Below are positions 25,265 to 34,355 of a DNA stretch of 62,798 nt, one piece after another. The position numbers and the translations under genes were made by a program. The notes beneath the pieces were generated by a model. It searched no databases and was not told where the DNA came from. It saw nothing but the letters and a program-made list of their open reading frames with translations. The first letter of the stretch is position 1. Every line of letters begins with the position of its first letter. Location: positions 1-62,798 of the forward strand of contig JANQRS010000040.1 in the NCBI GenBank assembly GCA_028284445.1. The letters are read 5' to 3'. Origin of the DNA: Calditrichia bacterium. GTDB taxonomy: Bacteria; Calditrichota; Calditrichia; RBG-13-44-9; J075.

Positions 25265-27301
25265 TCATAGATTCTGCAAGTAATCATAGATATCATCCTG
25301 AGCGCGGCGAAGGCCTTTCGCCGGTGGCTCCGGTTGTTTGCTCTCAATCCCTTCCATGAAACGCCCCTTGCAGTTGTCGCGGAACTGGATATCCAGGTAG
25401 TTCTTGAGCTCTTCCTGAAGATTTTCATCATAAATAGGCACAGCCACTTCAACCCGCTTATCGAGGTTGCGCACCATCCAGTCTGCTGATGAAATATAAT
25501 ACTGGGTCTCGCCACCGTTGCAGAAAACCAAAATGCGGGAGTGCTCCAGGTATTTATCAACAATGCTGACCACTTCGATATTCTCGCTCAATCCCGGCAC
25601 ACCCGGCACCAGCGAGCAGATACCGCGTACGATCATTTTAATGCGAACACCACGCTTGCTTGCGGAGTAAAGATCCTCAATTATTTCCGGATCAACCAGG
25701 CTGTTCAGTTTGAGATAGATGAAGGCCTCTTTACCGGCTGCAGCATTTCGTATTTCAGCTTTGATTTTGGCTTTCAAGCGCCGCCTCATCAAGGAAGGCG
25801 AGGTCAACAGATGCTTGTATTTGTAAGTCTTATAACTTTTCTCCAGGAATTTGAAGACTTTATACACTTCTCCGGTAATTTCCTCATGTGACGTAAATAA
25901 GGCGTGGTCGGTATAAATTTTGGCCGTCACTTCATGAAAATTCCCCGTGCCGATTATGGCATATCGAACGTCTTTGCCGTCCTCCCTGCGGGTGGCCATG
26001 CAGAGCTTTGCATGGACCTTCATGCCAGATATGCCTTCAATAAGCTTCGCCCCCTCCTGCTGCAATTTTTTGGTCCAAAAAATATTGGATTCCTCGTCAA
26101 ATCGCGCCTTCAACTCCAGCAAAACCGTCACCTTTTTGCCATTTCTCAAGGCGTTGATCAGGGCGTTGACTACATTGGAATTTTTCGCAACCCGGTAAAG
26201 CGTCATGTGAATCGATTTTACTTTGGGATCAATTGCCGCCTCGCGAAGGAAATCGATGGTGTAGCGGAAAGAATGATACGGGTAGTGCAGCAGGATATCC
26301 TGCTGTTTCACCGCGCCGAAAAGCGTTTTGCTGCCTTCAAAACTGGCGTGAGACAGCATTTCTCTGTCTGGATTGAAGAGATCGGATATGCCGATATTTG
26401 GAAATTTCATAAAATCCCGGGCATTGTGATAGCGTCCGCCAGGGATCAGATTGTTGAACTTTGTCAGCTTGAGCTTCTTAAGAATAAAGTTCAAAAAATC
26501 CGGCGGGATCTCGCGGTCATAAACAAAGCGAACCGGCTTGCCAAAAGCACGCTGCTTGACAGATCGCGATATTTTTTCCAGCAAGCTGCTGTCCTGATCG
26601 TCAGCAATCTCCAGTTCCGCATCCCTGGTAATCTTAATAGTATAGGCAGAGAAAACGTCATAATCGAAAATATAGAAGATGTCTTTCAGGCCGTAACGAA
26701 TAATATCATCGAGCATAATCAGGCAGGTTTTGCCGGAATGACTCGGTAGCTGAATAAAACGGGGCAGGACATCAGCCGGCAACTCAATCATCGCATATGC
26801 GAACTCTGTCGGTTTGGCCTTTTTGAGCAGATGAATTGCCAAATATATCGTTTGGTTCTTGAGATAAGGGAATTTCGGCACCGACTTAAGCATCACCGGC
26901 GAAAGGCGCGGACGCACTTTGCTCTCGAAATACTCTTTTACAAATTCTGTCTGTGAAGCATCGAGGTTATACTCATCGACGATGTATATATTACGTTTTT
27001 CAAGTTCCTGGTATAAACCGGTAAAAACGCGATCGAAAAATTTTCGCTGCAACAATACCTTGGCACGAATCGCTTCAAGTGTGTCGCTGGCAGATTCTCC
27101 AAGAACTTCCTTTCCATCGATATTCGCCTCAACCATACGGGTTAAGGTTGCCACTCGTACGCGATAAAACTCATCCAGATTGGAAGAATAGATACCGAGG
27201 AATTTCAAGCGTTCAATCAGGGGTACGGTCGGATCAGCGGCCTCTTGCAAAACACGTTCATTAAAGGCAAGCCAGCTAATTTCTCTATTAATATATTTCA
27301 T
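25265..27301 (-). CDS. ppk: Polyphosphate kinase 1
   Basis: 678 residues, normal for PPK1, which reversibly polymerises the gamma-phosphate of ATP into polyphosphate. N-terminal YINREISWLAFNERVLQEA is the family signature. The phosphorylated His is in GMKVHAKLCM, the second His in EHSRILVF, and YISSADWMVRNLDKRVE is the C-terminal motif. AGAAGAG precedes the ATG. The last 20 or so residues are a variable tail. It appears to be a single-gene unit. Confidence 0.97.
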   Translation of the reverse strand: MKYINREISWLAFNERVLQEAADPTVPLIERLKFLGIYSSNLDEFYRVRVATLTRMVEANIDGKEVLGESASDTLEAIRAKVLLQRKFFDRVFTGLYQELEKRNIYIVDEYNLDASQTEFVKEYFESKVRPRLSPVMLKSVPKFPYLKNQTIYLAIHLLKKAKPTEFAYAMIELPADVLPRFIQLPSHSGKTCLIMLDDIIRYGLKDIFYIFDYDVFSAYTIKITRDAELEIADDQDSSLLEKISRSVKQRAFGKPVRFVYDREIPPDFLNFILKKLKLTKFNNLIPGGRYHNARDFMKFPNIGISDLFNPDREMLSHASFEGSKTLFGAVKQQDILLHYPYHSFRYTIDFLREAAIDPKVKSIHMTLYRVAKNSNVVNALINALRNGKKVTVLLELKARFDEESNIFWTKKLQQEGAKLIEGISGMKVHAKLCMATRREDGKDVRYAIIGTGNFHEVTAKIYTDHALFTSHEEITGEVYKVFKFLEKSYKTYKYKHLLTSPSLMRRRLKAKIKAEIRNAAAGKEAFIYLKLNSLVDPEIIEDLYSASKRGVRIKMIVRGICSLVPGVPGLSENIEVVSIVDKYLEHSRILVFCNGGETQYYISSADWMVRNLDKRVEVAVPIYDENLQEELKNYLDIQFRDNCKGRFMEGIESKQPEPPAKGLRRAQDDIYDYLQNL

Positions 27302-27658
27302 ACAGCTCTTCTATTTTGGGAAGCATGATACGTTTCAAAAAGGCTCTCGGAAAATTACATCAAAATTCACAGGATTCAAAATTTGACTGAATGGGCATTC
27401 TAGCCATGCCCGGCAGAGCCGCACGACCAAATCCTTTCGACACAGATGCACGCGGATTTTCACGGATTGACACAGATGGAAAAACAAACACTACGATTCA
27501 AAATAAATAGACCAATTGTTTCTTTTTAGTCTTTTTACTCATCATTCATCTGTGTGAATTATTGTTTATCCGTGGAGATCAGTGTTAAACCGTTTTAGTT
27601 TTTCGTCTTTGATGCGTTTGTCCTGCAATTCGGATCATTTACATACAACGCTCAACGC
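27302..27658. other. Intergenic region with a CACAGATG/CACGGAT inverted repeat element
   Basis: No gene. CACAGATG at 27441 and 27471 with CACGGAT near 27461 face CATCTGTG (27547) and ATCCGTG (27568), giving a degenerate inverted repeat of about 135 bases (27441-27574). A short hairpin GGGCAT-N7-ATGCCC lies at 27393-27411, followed by CGGCAGAGCCGCA, a 13-mer also present at about 265-277. Sequences of the CACAGAT/CACGGAT type are common intergenic repeats in many genomes. Confidence 0.6.
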
Positions 27659-29746
27659 CTACCGCAGCACAGCTTTGGCCAGAATCTCTAAGTCCAGAAA
27701 GATGGATTGATTCTTTACATAGAAAAGGTGATATTTTTCAACGTCTTCCGGTCCCGATAAACGGTCAGCATTGATTTGTACCAGTCCGGTGAGGCCCGGC
27801 TTGTAGCGGATCGTAGCTGCACTCTCCTCTCCTTCGTACACTTCCAGCGGTGCGCCGACAAACGACAATTTACCCCTAAAAATGAACCAGCAAAGCAGCC
27901 AACGGTTCAACAGTGTTCTGCGAGTAAAGGGCGCCTCTTGCAGTATCTTTGTGCTGCCACCGGCTTCATCATGAATTTCAATGCTCTCTAGTTGTCCGTA
28001 GCGGCTGATGAATATCGGTAGGGCCAGCGGCAAAAACAGGACGAGCATTGCGGCCGAGGCCAACACGTCGAACACCCGCTTCAGCCAGCGATTAAATGGC
28101 TTGCCAATCGCATAATCAATATCAAGTAAGGGATAGTCATCAAATCGCTCAATAGACGATTTCCCGATGACAAATTCCAGATTCGACGGCGCTATCTTGT
28201 ACTCCAGCTGAGGCATGGAAATATTACTCATGGTTGTCAAAATCTGCTCATAACTGAGCATGTCGGAAGAAAAAATAACCTGACGGATACGATGGATGCG
28301 AATCAGTTCCTTGAGATTGTTCATCTGTCCGAGCACAGGAACGCCCGGCGTATCTTCATCCCGGACGGCGCCGGCGGTGGTAATGATGCCGCGCAGGTCG
28401 TAGCCAATATCGCGCAGATCGCGAATTTTTGCATAAAGGCTCTCGGCACTGCTGTGGTTACCGACAATGACCGTCGGCTTGCTAAATACATCTTTACCCC
28501 AAGCTGAGCGATCCCCCTGGTAGGAGCGCTTCAGGAGGCTTCGCCAGCCAATCATCAGTAATGGAGAAACAATAGCCGCAATCAGGACCACCATGCGGGA
28601 AAAGGCAAACTGCTTCAGAAAGAAGGTTACCGCTGCAAGCACCATGAAGGTAATCAGATTGGCCTTCACAATGCCCTGAATGGAGAAACGATGCCGGGGA
28701 TAGACCTCGGAATAGTAGGCTCCTATCAGGAAAATAAGAGACGACATCAAATTGACAATCCAATAGAGCCCGAAAAAATCCGTCCAGGTAAAGCCGCTCT
28801 TGAATTCCAGACGCAGCATAAAGCTCAGGAGCAAAACGATATTGAGAATTGCCATATCCAGGATTTGCGGAAAATGCTCATGAAGGAAATTGCGCGTGTA
28901 AACAAAGATCCCTCGCAAAACAATGCCAAAAACGATAATCCAGCGATAGATGAATACCGTGCTCTGCGCATAGTATTTCTCGAAGAACTGGTAGAGCGCC
29001 TTGTTAAAAGTGATAACGTAATCGATGTTATTCTTCTTGGTGCTTTCCCCTTTGTAGTGAATGATCTGGGAAGTCGGCACATAGTAGATTTTTGATCCGG
29101 AAAGATTTATGCGGTGGCATAAATCGATATCTTCGCAATACATGAAGAAGCGTTCGTCAAAGTATCCAACCTTGTCCAGCACTGACTTACGAACCATCAT
29201 GAAACAACCGGAGATGCCCGGTACCGGATACGTATCATCCGGATCGAGGTAGGTCAAATTGTATTTCGCAAAGATTTTGCTCTTCGGAAAAAGCTTGCTC
29301 ATGCCGGTCACCTTCCAGAATGCGATCATCGGTGTAGGAATGCTGTGACGGCAATCGACGGAAAAGGAACCATCGGGATTGATCACCTTGCAGGTCGCTG
29401 CGCCGGCATCCGGAGTCTCCTCAAAGAAAGTCAGTAACTTGCTGAAGGTATCTTCCTGGACAACGGTATCGGGATTGATCATGACGATGAACTCGCCCTG
29501 AGCCTTTGCCAGCGCGACATTATTGGCTCTTCCGAAACCCAGGTTTTCCTTGCTCTCAACCAGCTTGACATCCGGAAAGCGATTGCGAATATGCTCGACG
29601 CTGCCATCCACTGAAGCATTATCAACAACCCAGATGTCGCTCGAAATGTCAACCAGGGCCCGCTGAATAGATATCAGCGCCTGTTCGAGATATTCCTTTA
29701 CGTTATAATTGACGATAACGATGGAAATTTTGGGTTGCTTACTCAT
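27659..29746 (-). CDS. Fusion of GT2 glycosyltransferase and a degenerate WbaP/WcaJ-like sugar-phosphate transferase
   Basis: 695 residues. Residues 1-235 are a GT2 enzyme of the rhamnosyltransferase type (SIVIVNYN, VDNASVDGS, DxD-like NPDT at 91-94, catalytic ED at 205-206). Hydrophobic helices fill about 265-405, a nucleotide-binding-like domain about 420-545, and a monotopic phosphoglycosyltransferase (PGT) fold 553-695 (FNRWLKRVFDVLASA, GKLSFVGAP, YKPGLTGLVQINA, FYVKNQS). Where active members have the Asp-Glu dyad (SLDELPQ), this protein reads LLNRWLL, Asn614-Arg615, so the PGT module is probably inactive. The start overlaps the stop of the upstream PGT fusion as ATGA, so the two are co-translated. 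Confidence 0.88.
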   Translation of the reverse strand: MSKQPKISIVIVNYNVKEYLEQALISIQRALVDISSDIWVVDNASVDGSVEHIRNRFPDVKLVESKENLGFGRANNVALAKAQGEFIVMINPDTVVQEDTFSKLLTFFEETPDAGAATCKVINPDGSFSVDCRHSIPTPMIAFWKVTGMSKLFPKSKIFAKYNLTYLDPDDTYPVPGISGCFMMVRKSVLDKVGYFDERFFMYCEDIDLCHRINLSGSKIYYVPTSQIIHYKGESTKKNNIDYVITFNKALYQFFEKYYAQSTVFIYRWIIVFGIVLRGIFVYTRNFLHEHFPQILDMAILNIVLLLSFMLRLEFKSGFTWTDFFGLYWIVNLMSSLIFLIGAYYSEVYPRHRFSIQGIVKANLITFMVLAAVTFFLKQFAFSRMVVLIAAIVSPLLMIGWRSLLKRSYQGDRSAWGKDVFSKPTVIVGNHSSAESLYAKIRDLRDIGYDLRGIITTAGAVRDEDTPGVPVLGQMNNLKELIRIHRIRQVIFSSDMLSYEQILTTMSNISMPQLEYKIAPSNLEFVIGKSSIERFDDYPLLDIDYAIGKPFNRWLKRVFDVLASAAMLVLFLPLALPIFISRYGQLESIEIHDEAGGSTKILQEAPFTRRTLLNRWLLCWFIFRGKLSFVGAPLEVYEGEESAATIRYKPGLTGLVQINADRLSGPEDVEKYHLFYVKNQSIFLDLEILAKAVLR

Positions 29747-32259
29747 GCCTTTTCTTTTCTACCGCCGGTTGTTAGCAACAACAGAAAACTGCGTAAAATT
29801 ATTCTCAGATCCAGGTTTAGGGAGATGTTTTCTACATAGAAGATGTCAAACTTCACGCGCTCTTTCAAATTCTCCTGTGAACGATCAAATCGGAACTTGT
29901 ATTGTGCCATTCCGGTCAGTCCCGGACGAACCATCAATCGCCGCTGCAGGAAGCGCAGCTTATGCTGATTGGTCTTATACCACTCCGGGAACTCCGGACG
30001 CGGGCCAACGACACTCATATCGCCACGCAGCACGTTGAATAAGAGCGGTATTTTGTATAGGCTAAACCGAAACAAGCGTTGTCCCAAAGGAGATAGCTGT
30101 TGCAAATCCTGACCACCGCTGTAATAGCGGCGGGTAATATCATCATCAACGCCAAGCCGAAACAAGCGCATTCGAAATATCCGCCCATTCTTACCGAGAA
30201 TAGGCACCAGGCTGATGATATCTTTCCCAAATTGCGCTTTTATAAAAATTGCCAGCGGCAGCCAAATCGGCGATAAGACCACAATACCGGCGGCAGCGAT
30301 GGCGATATCAGCCAGCCGCTTGATGATCCACTGCCAGAGCATCATTTGATCCGGAAACACGCGTACCAGGCCATGCCCGGCCAATCCGGGCGCATTGCCG
30401 GAGACTATCGACTGCAAAGCGGGCAGCGTTTTCACGACCACCTGCATGCGATCACAGATGCCAATGATATTGAGCAAGTCTTCGCGGGCAGATTCAGACA
30501 AAGCGACAATAATTTCCTCAACTTGATGCTCATGAATAAGCTCCGGCAGATCCTGATATTTGCCCACCACTGGAAATCCTTCAAAGTTCTCTTTTTCCGG
30601 TTTGCGCTCTACGATACCGGCAATCCGGTAAATGAGATGTGGGTTGCTTTTGATATCCCGAATAACCTGACGCGCTTTTCGGGTTGTGCCGATCACCAGG
30701 GTGTTCTTCCAATCATATTCGAACAGATGGAAGCGCTTCTCCAGTTTAATGATCAGTAAACGAACGGCATTCACCAGGAAAACCATCATCCCCCAGTAGA
30801 ATCCCAGGGTCGTTAGTTGATCTTTGTTCAGGGCATTATCTGCCCCCTCCCCCATCAACAAGTCAAGATTCAGCAAGAGGAGCAGGAAAAGAATCCCAAA
30901 TGTCACCACTTTCGTGATCATCAAGACGATGTCAAAGCGGGAGCGATCCCAGCGCAAATTGTAGAGCCCGTTTAGCCAAAACAGCAACAGCCAAAAGCCG
31001 GTAAACACCAGGAAAACCGGGTCTGCAAAATATTCATTCAAATGCTTGGTGGTTAGCGGATTGATCATGCCAGAATAAAAGCGAAACCAGTGGGTTAAGT
31101 AAAGAACAACCGTAATTGCTACCACATCGCCAAAAAGCACCAGTAGCTGATGCCAAATGCGATTGATGTGTATCGGTGGGCGCATGGTTGCCTCGGTCGC
31201 ATGCTCGTCCGTGCCGAATGTGATATACCGTCGCGTTTCGACATAGCCCAGCCGCCAGGCCCAGAAAATCGAGAAGCCGAGTCCAACCAGAAAGAGCGTT
31301 ACCCCGGCCAGCTCGCGATAAACCACCATCAGCACACCAAGCAGGGCAAAAAGGACGGTGAAATAGTACATCAGCCAAACTGTCTCGAGCTGTGACAAAC
31401 CAAGGGCAGTAAGGCGGTGGTGAATATGCTCCTTATCGGCTTTAAAAGGATGATCTCCCCGTCCAAGGCGGCGAAAGAAGGATATCAAAGTGTCGGTAAT
31501 CGGCATGCCCAGGAATACCAGAGAAGCCAGGAAATAGACCTGATGGGTCGATGCGACCTTGAGCGTCTCGATAGAAAATACCGCCAGAATATATCCGAGC
31601 ACTAAACTTCCGGAATCGCCCATAAAAATGGAAGCCGGGCGATAGTTATAGCGCAGGAAGCCAAGGTTGGCGGCCAGAAAAGAAACGGCGATCATCAGGA
31701 AGTAGGTATTGCCGGTGTTGTAGGTCAGCACCGTAAAGCCACACATGATAATCGTGCTGACGCCGGAAGCAAGGCCATCCAGTCCATCCAGCAGGTTGAC
31801 GGCGTTTATGACAAAAACGATCCAGACGATGGAGAACGGAATGCTAAACCAGTTAAGCTCAAGCGTCGCCCCGGCCGCTCCGTAGAAGGCTTCGATAAAG
31901 CAGCCACCAAAAACAGCAAGCGAGGCGGCCAGGAGCTGACCGGCAAACTTCTGTTTCGGTGATACCCCGCGCACATCATCAATGATGCCGGTGATCAGAA
32001 TAACGAGCAGTCCCAGCCAGAAGTGAATATGTTCATTCCAGCTCGACAATGGGGTCCAGCCAAGAAGATTGGAAATCAGGGCCCCGGCGACAATCCCGAT
32101 AAAGATGCCGACCCCACCCATGATTGGGATAAAGCGCTTATGAATGCGCCTGCCGCCCGGTAGCGCCCCGACGCCCCAGCGGGTCGCAAAAGTGCGAATG
32201 GTCCTAATAGAAAGCAGAGAAACTGCCAGGGCAGTGAGGAATGTGAGCAGGATTGTCAT
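29743..32259 (-). CDS. Fusion of WecA-like polyprenyl-phosphate GlcNAc-1-P transferase with a degenerate WbaP/WcaJ-like module
   Basis: 838 residues with two different initiating-enzyme folds. Residues 1-340 are a polytopic WecA/TagO-type transferase with all hallmarks: Asp94-Asp95, NLLDGLDG (155-162), FMGDSG (212-217) and the HIHH motif (278-281). Residues 370-510 are membrane helices, 515-640 a CoA/nucleotide-binding-like domain, and 645-838 a monotopic PGT fold (IIKRLADIAIAAAG, RGDMSVVGPRPE, VRPGLTGMAQ). The PGT catalytic dyad is replaced: SLDELPQLFNVL of active enzymes reads SLYKIPLLFNVL here (Tyr735-Lys736). The WecA half thus likely puts GlcNAc-1-P (or a related sugar) on undecaprenyl phosphate, and the C-terminal half is likely structural. 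Confidence 0.9.
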   Translation of the reverse strand: MTILLTFLTALAVSLLSIRTIRTFATRWGVGALPGGRRIHKRFIPIMGGVGIFIGIVAGALISNLLGWTPLSSWNEHIHFWLGLLVILITGIIDDVRGVSPKQKFAGQLLAASLAVFGGCFIEAFYGAAGATLELNWFSIPFSIVWIVFVINAVNLLDGLDGLASGVSTIIMCGFTVLTYNTGNTYFLMIAVSFLAANLGFLRYNYRPASIFMGDSGSLVLGYILAVFSIETLKVASTHQVYFLASLVFLGMPITDTLISFFRRLGRGDHPFKADKEHIHHRLTALGLSQLETVWLMYYFTVLFALLGVLMVVYRELAGVTLFLVGLGFSIFWAWRLGYVETRRYITFGTDEHATEATMRPPIHINRIWHQLLVLFGDVVAITVVLYLTHWFRFYSGMINPLTTKHLNEYFADPVFLVFTGFWLLLFWLNGLYNLRWDRSRFDIVLMITKVVTFGILFLLLLLNLDLLMGEGADNALNKDQLTTLGFYWGMMVFLVNAVRLLIIKLEKRFHLFEYDWKNTLVIGTTRKARQVIRDIKSNPHLIYRIAGIVERKPEKENFEGFPVVGKYQDLPELIHEHQVEEIIVALSESAREDLLNIIGICDRMQVVVKTLPALQSIVSGNAPGLAGHGLVRVFPDQMMLWQWIIKRLADIAIAAAGIVVLSPIWLPLAIFIKAQFGKDIISLVPILGKNGRIFRMRLFRLGVDDDITRRYYSGGQDLQQLSPLGQRLFRFSLYKIPLLFNVLRGDMSVVGPRPEFPEWYKTNQHKLRFLQRRLMVRPGLTGMAQYKFRFDRSQENLKERVKFDIFYVENISLNLDLRIILRSFLLLLTTGGRKEKA

Positions 32260-32682
32260 CTATTACCATTTACCTTCATCAAAAGGCCGCCCACCTGGCG
32301 ACCGGAATAATCTAAGACACGTGAAGGAATTGGGCAAATGTCCAATGACAAATGTCCAATGACAAACGCCCAATAATTTCTGTTCACCGGCGAATCCAGC
32401 TTGCGGGATGACTTATGACAGTCTTGAGTTCGTTTTTCTACCCGAGGATGATGTCAATTGAAAAATGACGAATGACAAGAGGTTCCAGAAGTTTATTTCA
32501 ATTGCACGCGCTGGTCGGTGACCCTGGTTACCAAGGGATAGCCCTCTCAGCATAAATTGCGTCAAGTGATTTGCCGTTTGTAGCTAGTATATTTTGAAAA
32601 AGGTCTCTATATTGGCATCCTGTTGCCCGGCGAGACCGCATAATCGATGGGCACTGCCGAACTTCTTGAAGGATGGAACCCG
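32260..32682. other. Divergent intergenic region with a short 14-bp repeat
   Basis: About 420 bases between divergent genes. AAATGTCCAATGAC occurs twice in tandem (32336-32363) with a partial third copy to 32374, and related AATGACGAATGAC is found near 32466. The AAGGA at 32669-32673 serves the downstream gene. No promoter elements can be called with confidence, and no gene is seen. Confidence 0.6.
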
Positions 32683-34323
32683 ATGCGCGCTTATTTCCTG
32701 GCTATCATGATTGTCGCGACACTTGGCCAATCAAACGCACAAATCGTATATGAGCCACTGCATAGCGATGTCTACGATTTTATGGAACGCCTGAGCCAGC
32801 AAGGCCACTTCGACTATAATGACCTCTTTAAACCGCTCGCCCGCATCTATCTAGCCGAAAAACTGGAGATTCTGCAGTCCAAACAAGAGCTGTTGACGCC
32901 CCTCGAACAACAGGAACTTGCCTGGTATCGGCGAGAATTCTATCATGAGATCGAGCTGTTAAATCAAAAGTATCCGGAAGAACGGGAAGTCAGCGTGGCA
33001 TGGAAGGCCACAACATCGCGACGACGAATGGTCAGCTACCGCGACAGCCTGTTCATCGTCAACGCCAATCCGATATACGGGGTCAGCAGAGGGCAAAATG
33101 ATGGTGAGTCGGAAAATCATCGCTGGAATGGTGTTAATATTTTTGGCTATCTTGCCGGTCGGTTAGGATACAGCTTCGATTTTCGTGACAATCGTGAAGA
33201 GGGCGTCAATACCGACGTCACCAAAACTTTCACGCCGGAAACCGGAGTAGTACCGCAAATATATCCGGAAAGCAACGCATTCGAATATAGTGAAGCCCAT
33301 TCAAACATTGCCGTTAACTGGCGCTGGGGCAGCGCCTCTGTTGGCAAAGATTTTATGAACTGGGGGTATGGAAAAAACGGGCAAGTGGTGCTTTCGCAAA
33401 AAGCGCCTTCGTTTCCATTTGTCAGGCTGGATATCTATCCTGCGGATTGGCTGCACTTCAGTTATTTTCATGGCTGGCTGGAATCAGAGGTCGTTGATTC
33501 GACCGCCATTTACAGGCTGCCGGATGGTAGGGATCGCATCATCTATCGGGAAAAATACATTGCCTCCCATACCCTGACTTTACGGCCAATTCGCGGTCTC
33601 TATTTTTCGATTGGCGAATCTATTGTTTATACGGACCAATTCGAATTTGCTTACCTGAATCCGCTTAGCTTCTTCCGCTTAATTGATCATTATCTCAGCC
33701 GTCCCAATAATACTGCAGGAAATAACGCCCAGCTTTTTGCAGCGATCAGTTCACGCAATCATATCCGTAACACCCATCTTTACACAGAAATTTTTATCGA
33801 CGATCTTTCGATACCAAACATTTTCAACAAAGACAAACAGACCAATTTCTTTGGCTGGACAAATGGGGTTTCGTTCACCAACCTACCTTTGCAGAACCTT
33901 ACGACCACCCTTGAATATACCAGGATAAACCCCTTCGTTTACAGGCATTTCACAGACAGCCAGACCTATCAAAGCTCCGGTTACAATTTAGGGCATTGGA
34001 TGAACGGCAACGGAGATCAACTGTTTGCGATGCTCAACTATCGAATTTTGCGTGGCCTGGAGACAAGTGTTTGGGGGCGAAAAATTCGCCGGGGAGATGA
34101 GGGCACCCGGCAGCAGCAGTATACTCTACCGCACCCGGGATTCTTATTCGGACTTCGCCGAAATGCCTCGGAGATTGGTTGGAAGGTTCGCTACCAGATC
34201 ACCTATGATCTGGCAGTACGTGCACAACTGCAGATGTTCAGTAATTCCTTTGAGCAGGAAGATGGACAGTTTCTGGACAGCGACCGAAGCGAGTTCATGA
34301 TATCCCTTTACTACGGATTGTAA
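32683..34323 (+). CDS. Wzi-like capsule assembly outer-membrane protein
   Basis: 546 residues from ATG at 32683, chosen because AAGGA lies 9 bases upstream and a signal peptide follows (cleavage near SNAQI); the longer frame adds 12 residues. An N-terminal helical part (about 25-95) precedes a long stretch of alternating, aromatic-rich beta strands ending in LYYGL, a typical outer-membrane barrel C-terminus. GKDFMNWGYGKNG, YLNPLSFFR and the overall layout match the capsule assembly (Wzi/DUF) family, which anchors capsule at the surface. Its orientation is opposite to most of the locus. Confidence 0.78.
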   Translation: MRAYFLAIMIVATLGQSNAQIVYEPLHSDVYDFMERLSQQGHFDYNDLFKPLARIYLAEKLEILQSKQELLTPLEQQELAWYRREFYHEIELLNQKYPEEREVSVAWKATTSRRRMVSYRDSLFIVNANPIYGVSRGQNDGESENHRWNGVNIFGYLAGRLGYSFDFRDNREEGVNTDVTKTFTPETGVVPQIYPESNAFEYSEAHSNIAVNWRWGSASVGKDFMNWGYGKNGQVVLSQKAPSFPFVRLDIYPADWLHFSYFHGWLESEVVDSTAIYRLPDGRDRIIYREKYIASHTLTLRPIRGLYFSIGESIVYTDQFEFAYLNPLSFFRLIDHYLSRPNNTAGNNAQLFAAISSRNHIRNTHLYTEIFIDDLSIPNIFNKDKQTNFFGWTNGVSFTNLPLQNLTTTLEYTRINPFVYRHFTDSQTYQSSGYNLGHWMNGNGDQLFAMLNYRILRGLETSVWGRKIRRGDEGTRQQQYTLPHPGFLFGLRRNASEIGWKVRYQITYDLAVRAQLQMFSNSFEQEDGQFLDSDRSEFMISLYYGL

Positions 34324-34355
34324 GCCAGACACTTAGAACAGCTTTCTGTTCCAGG

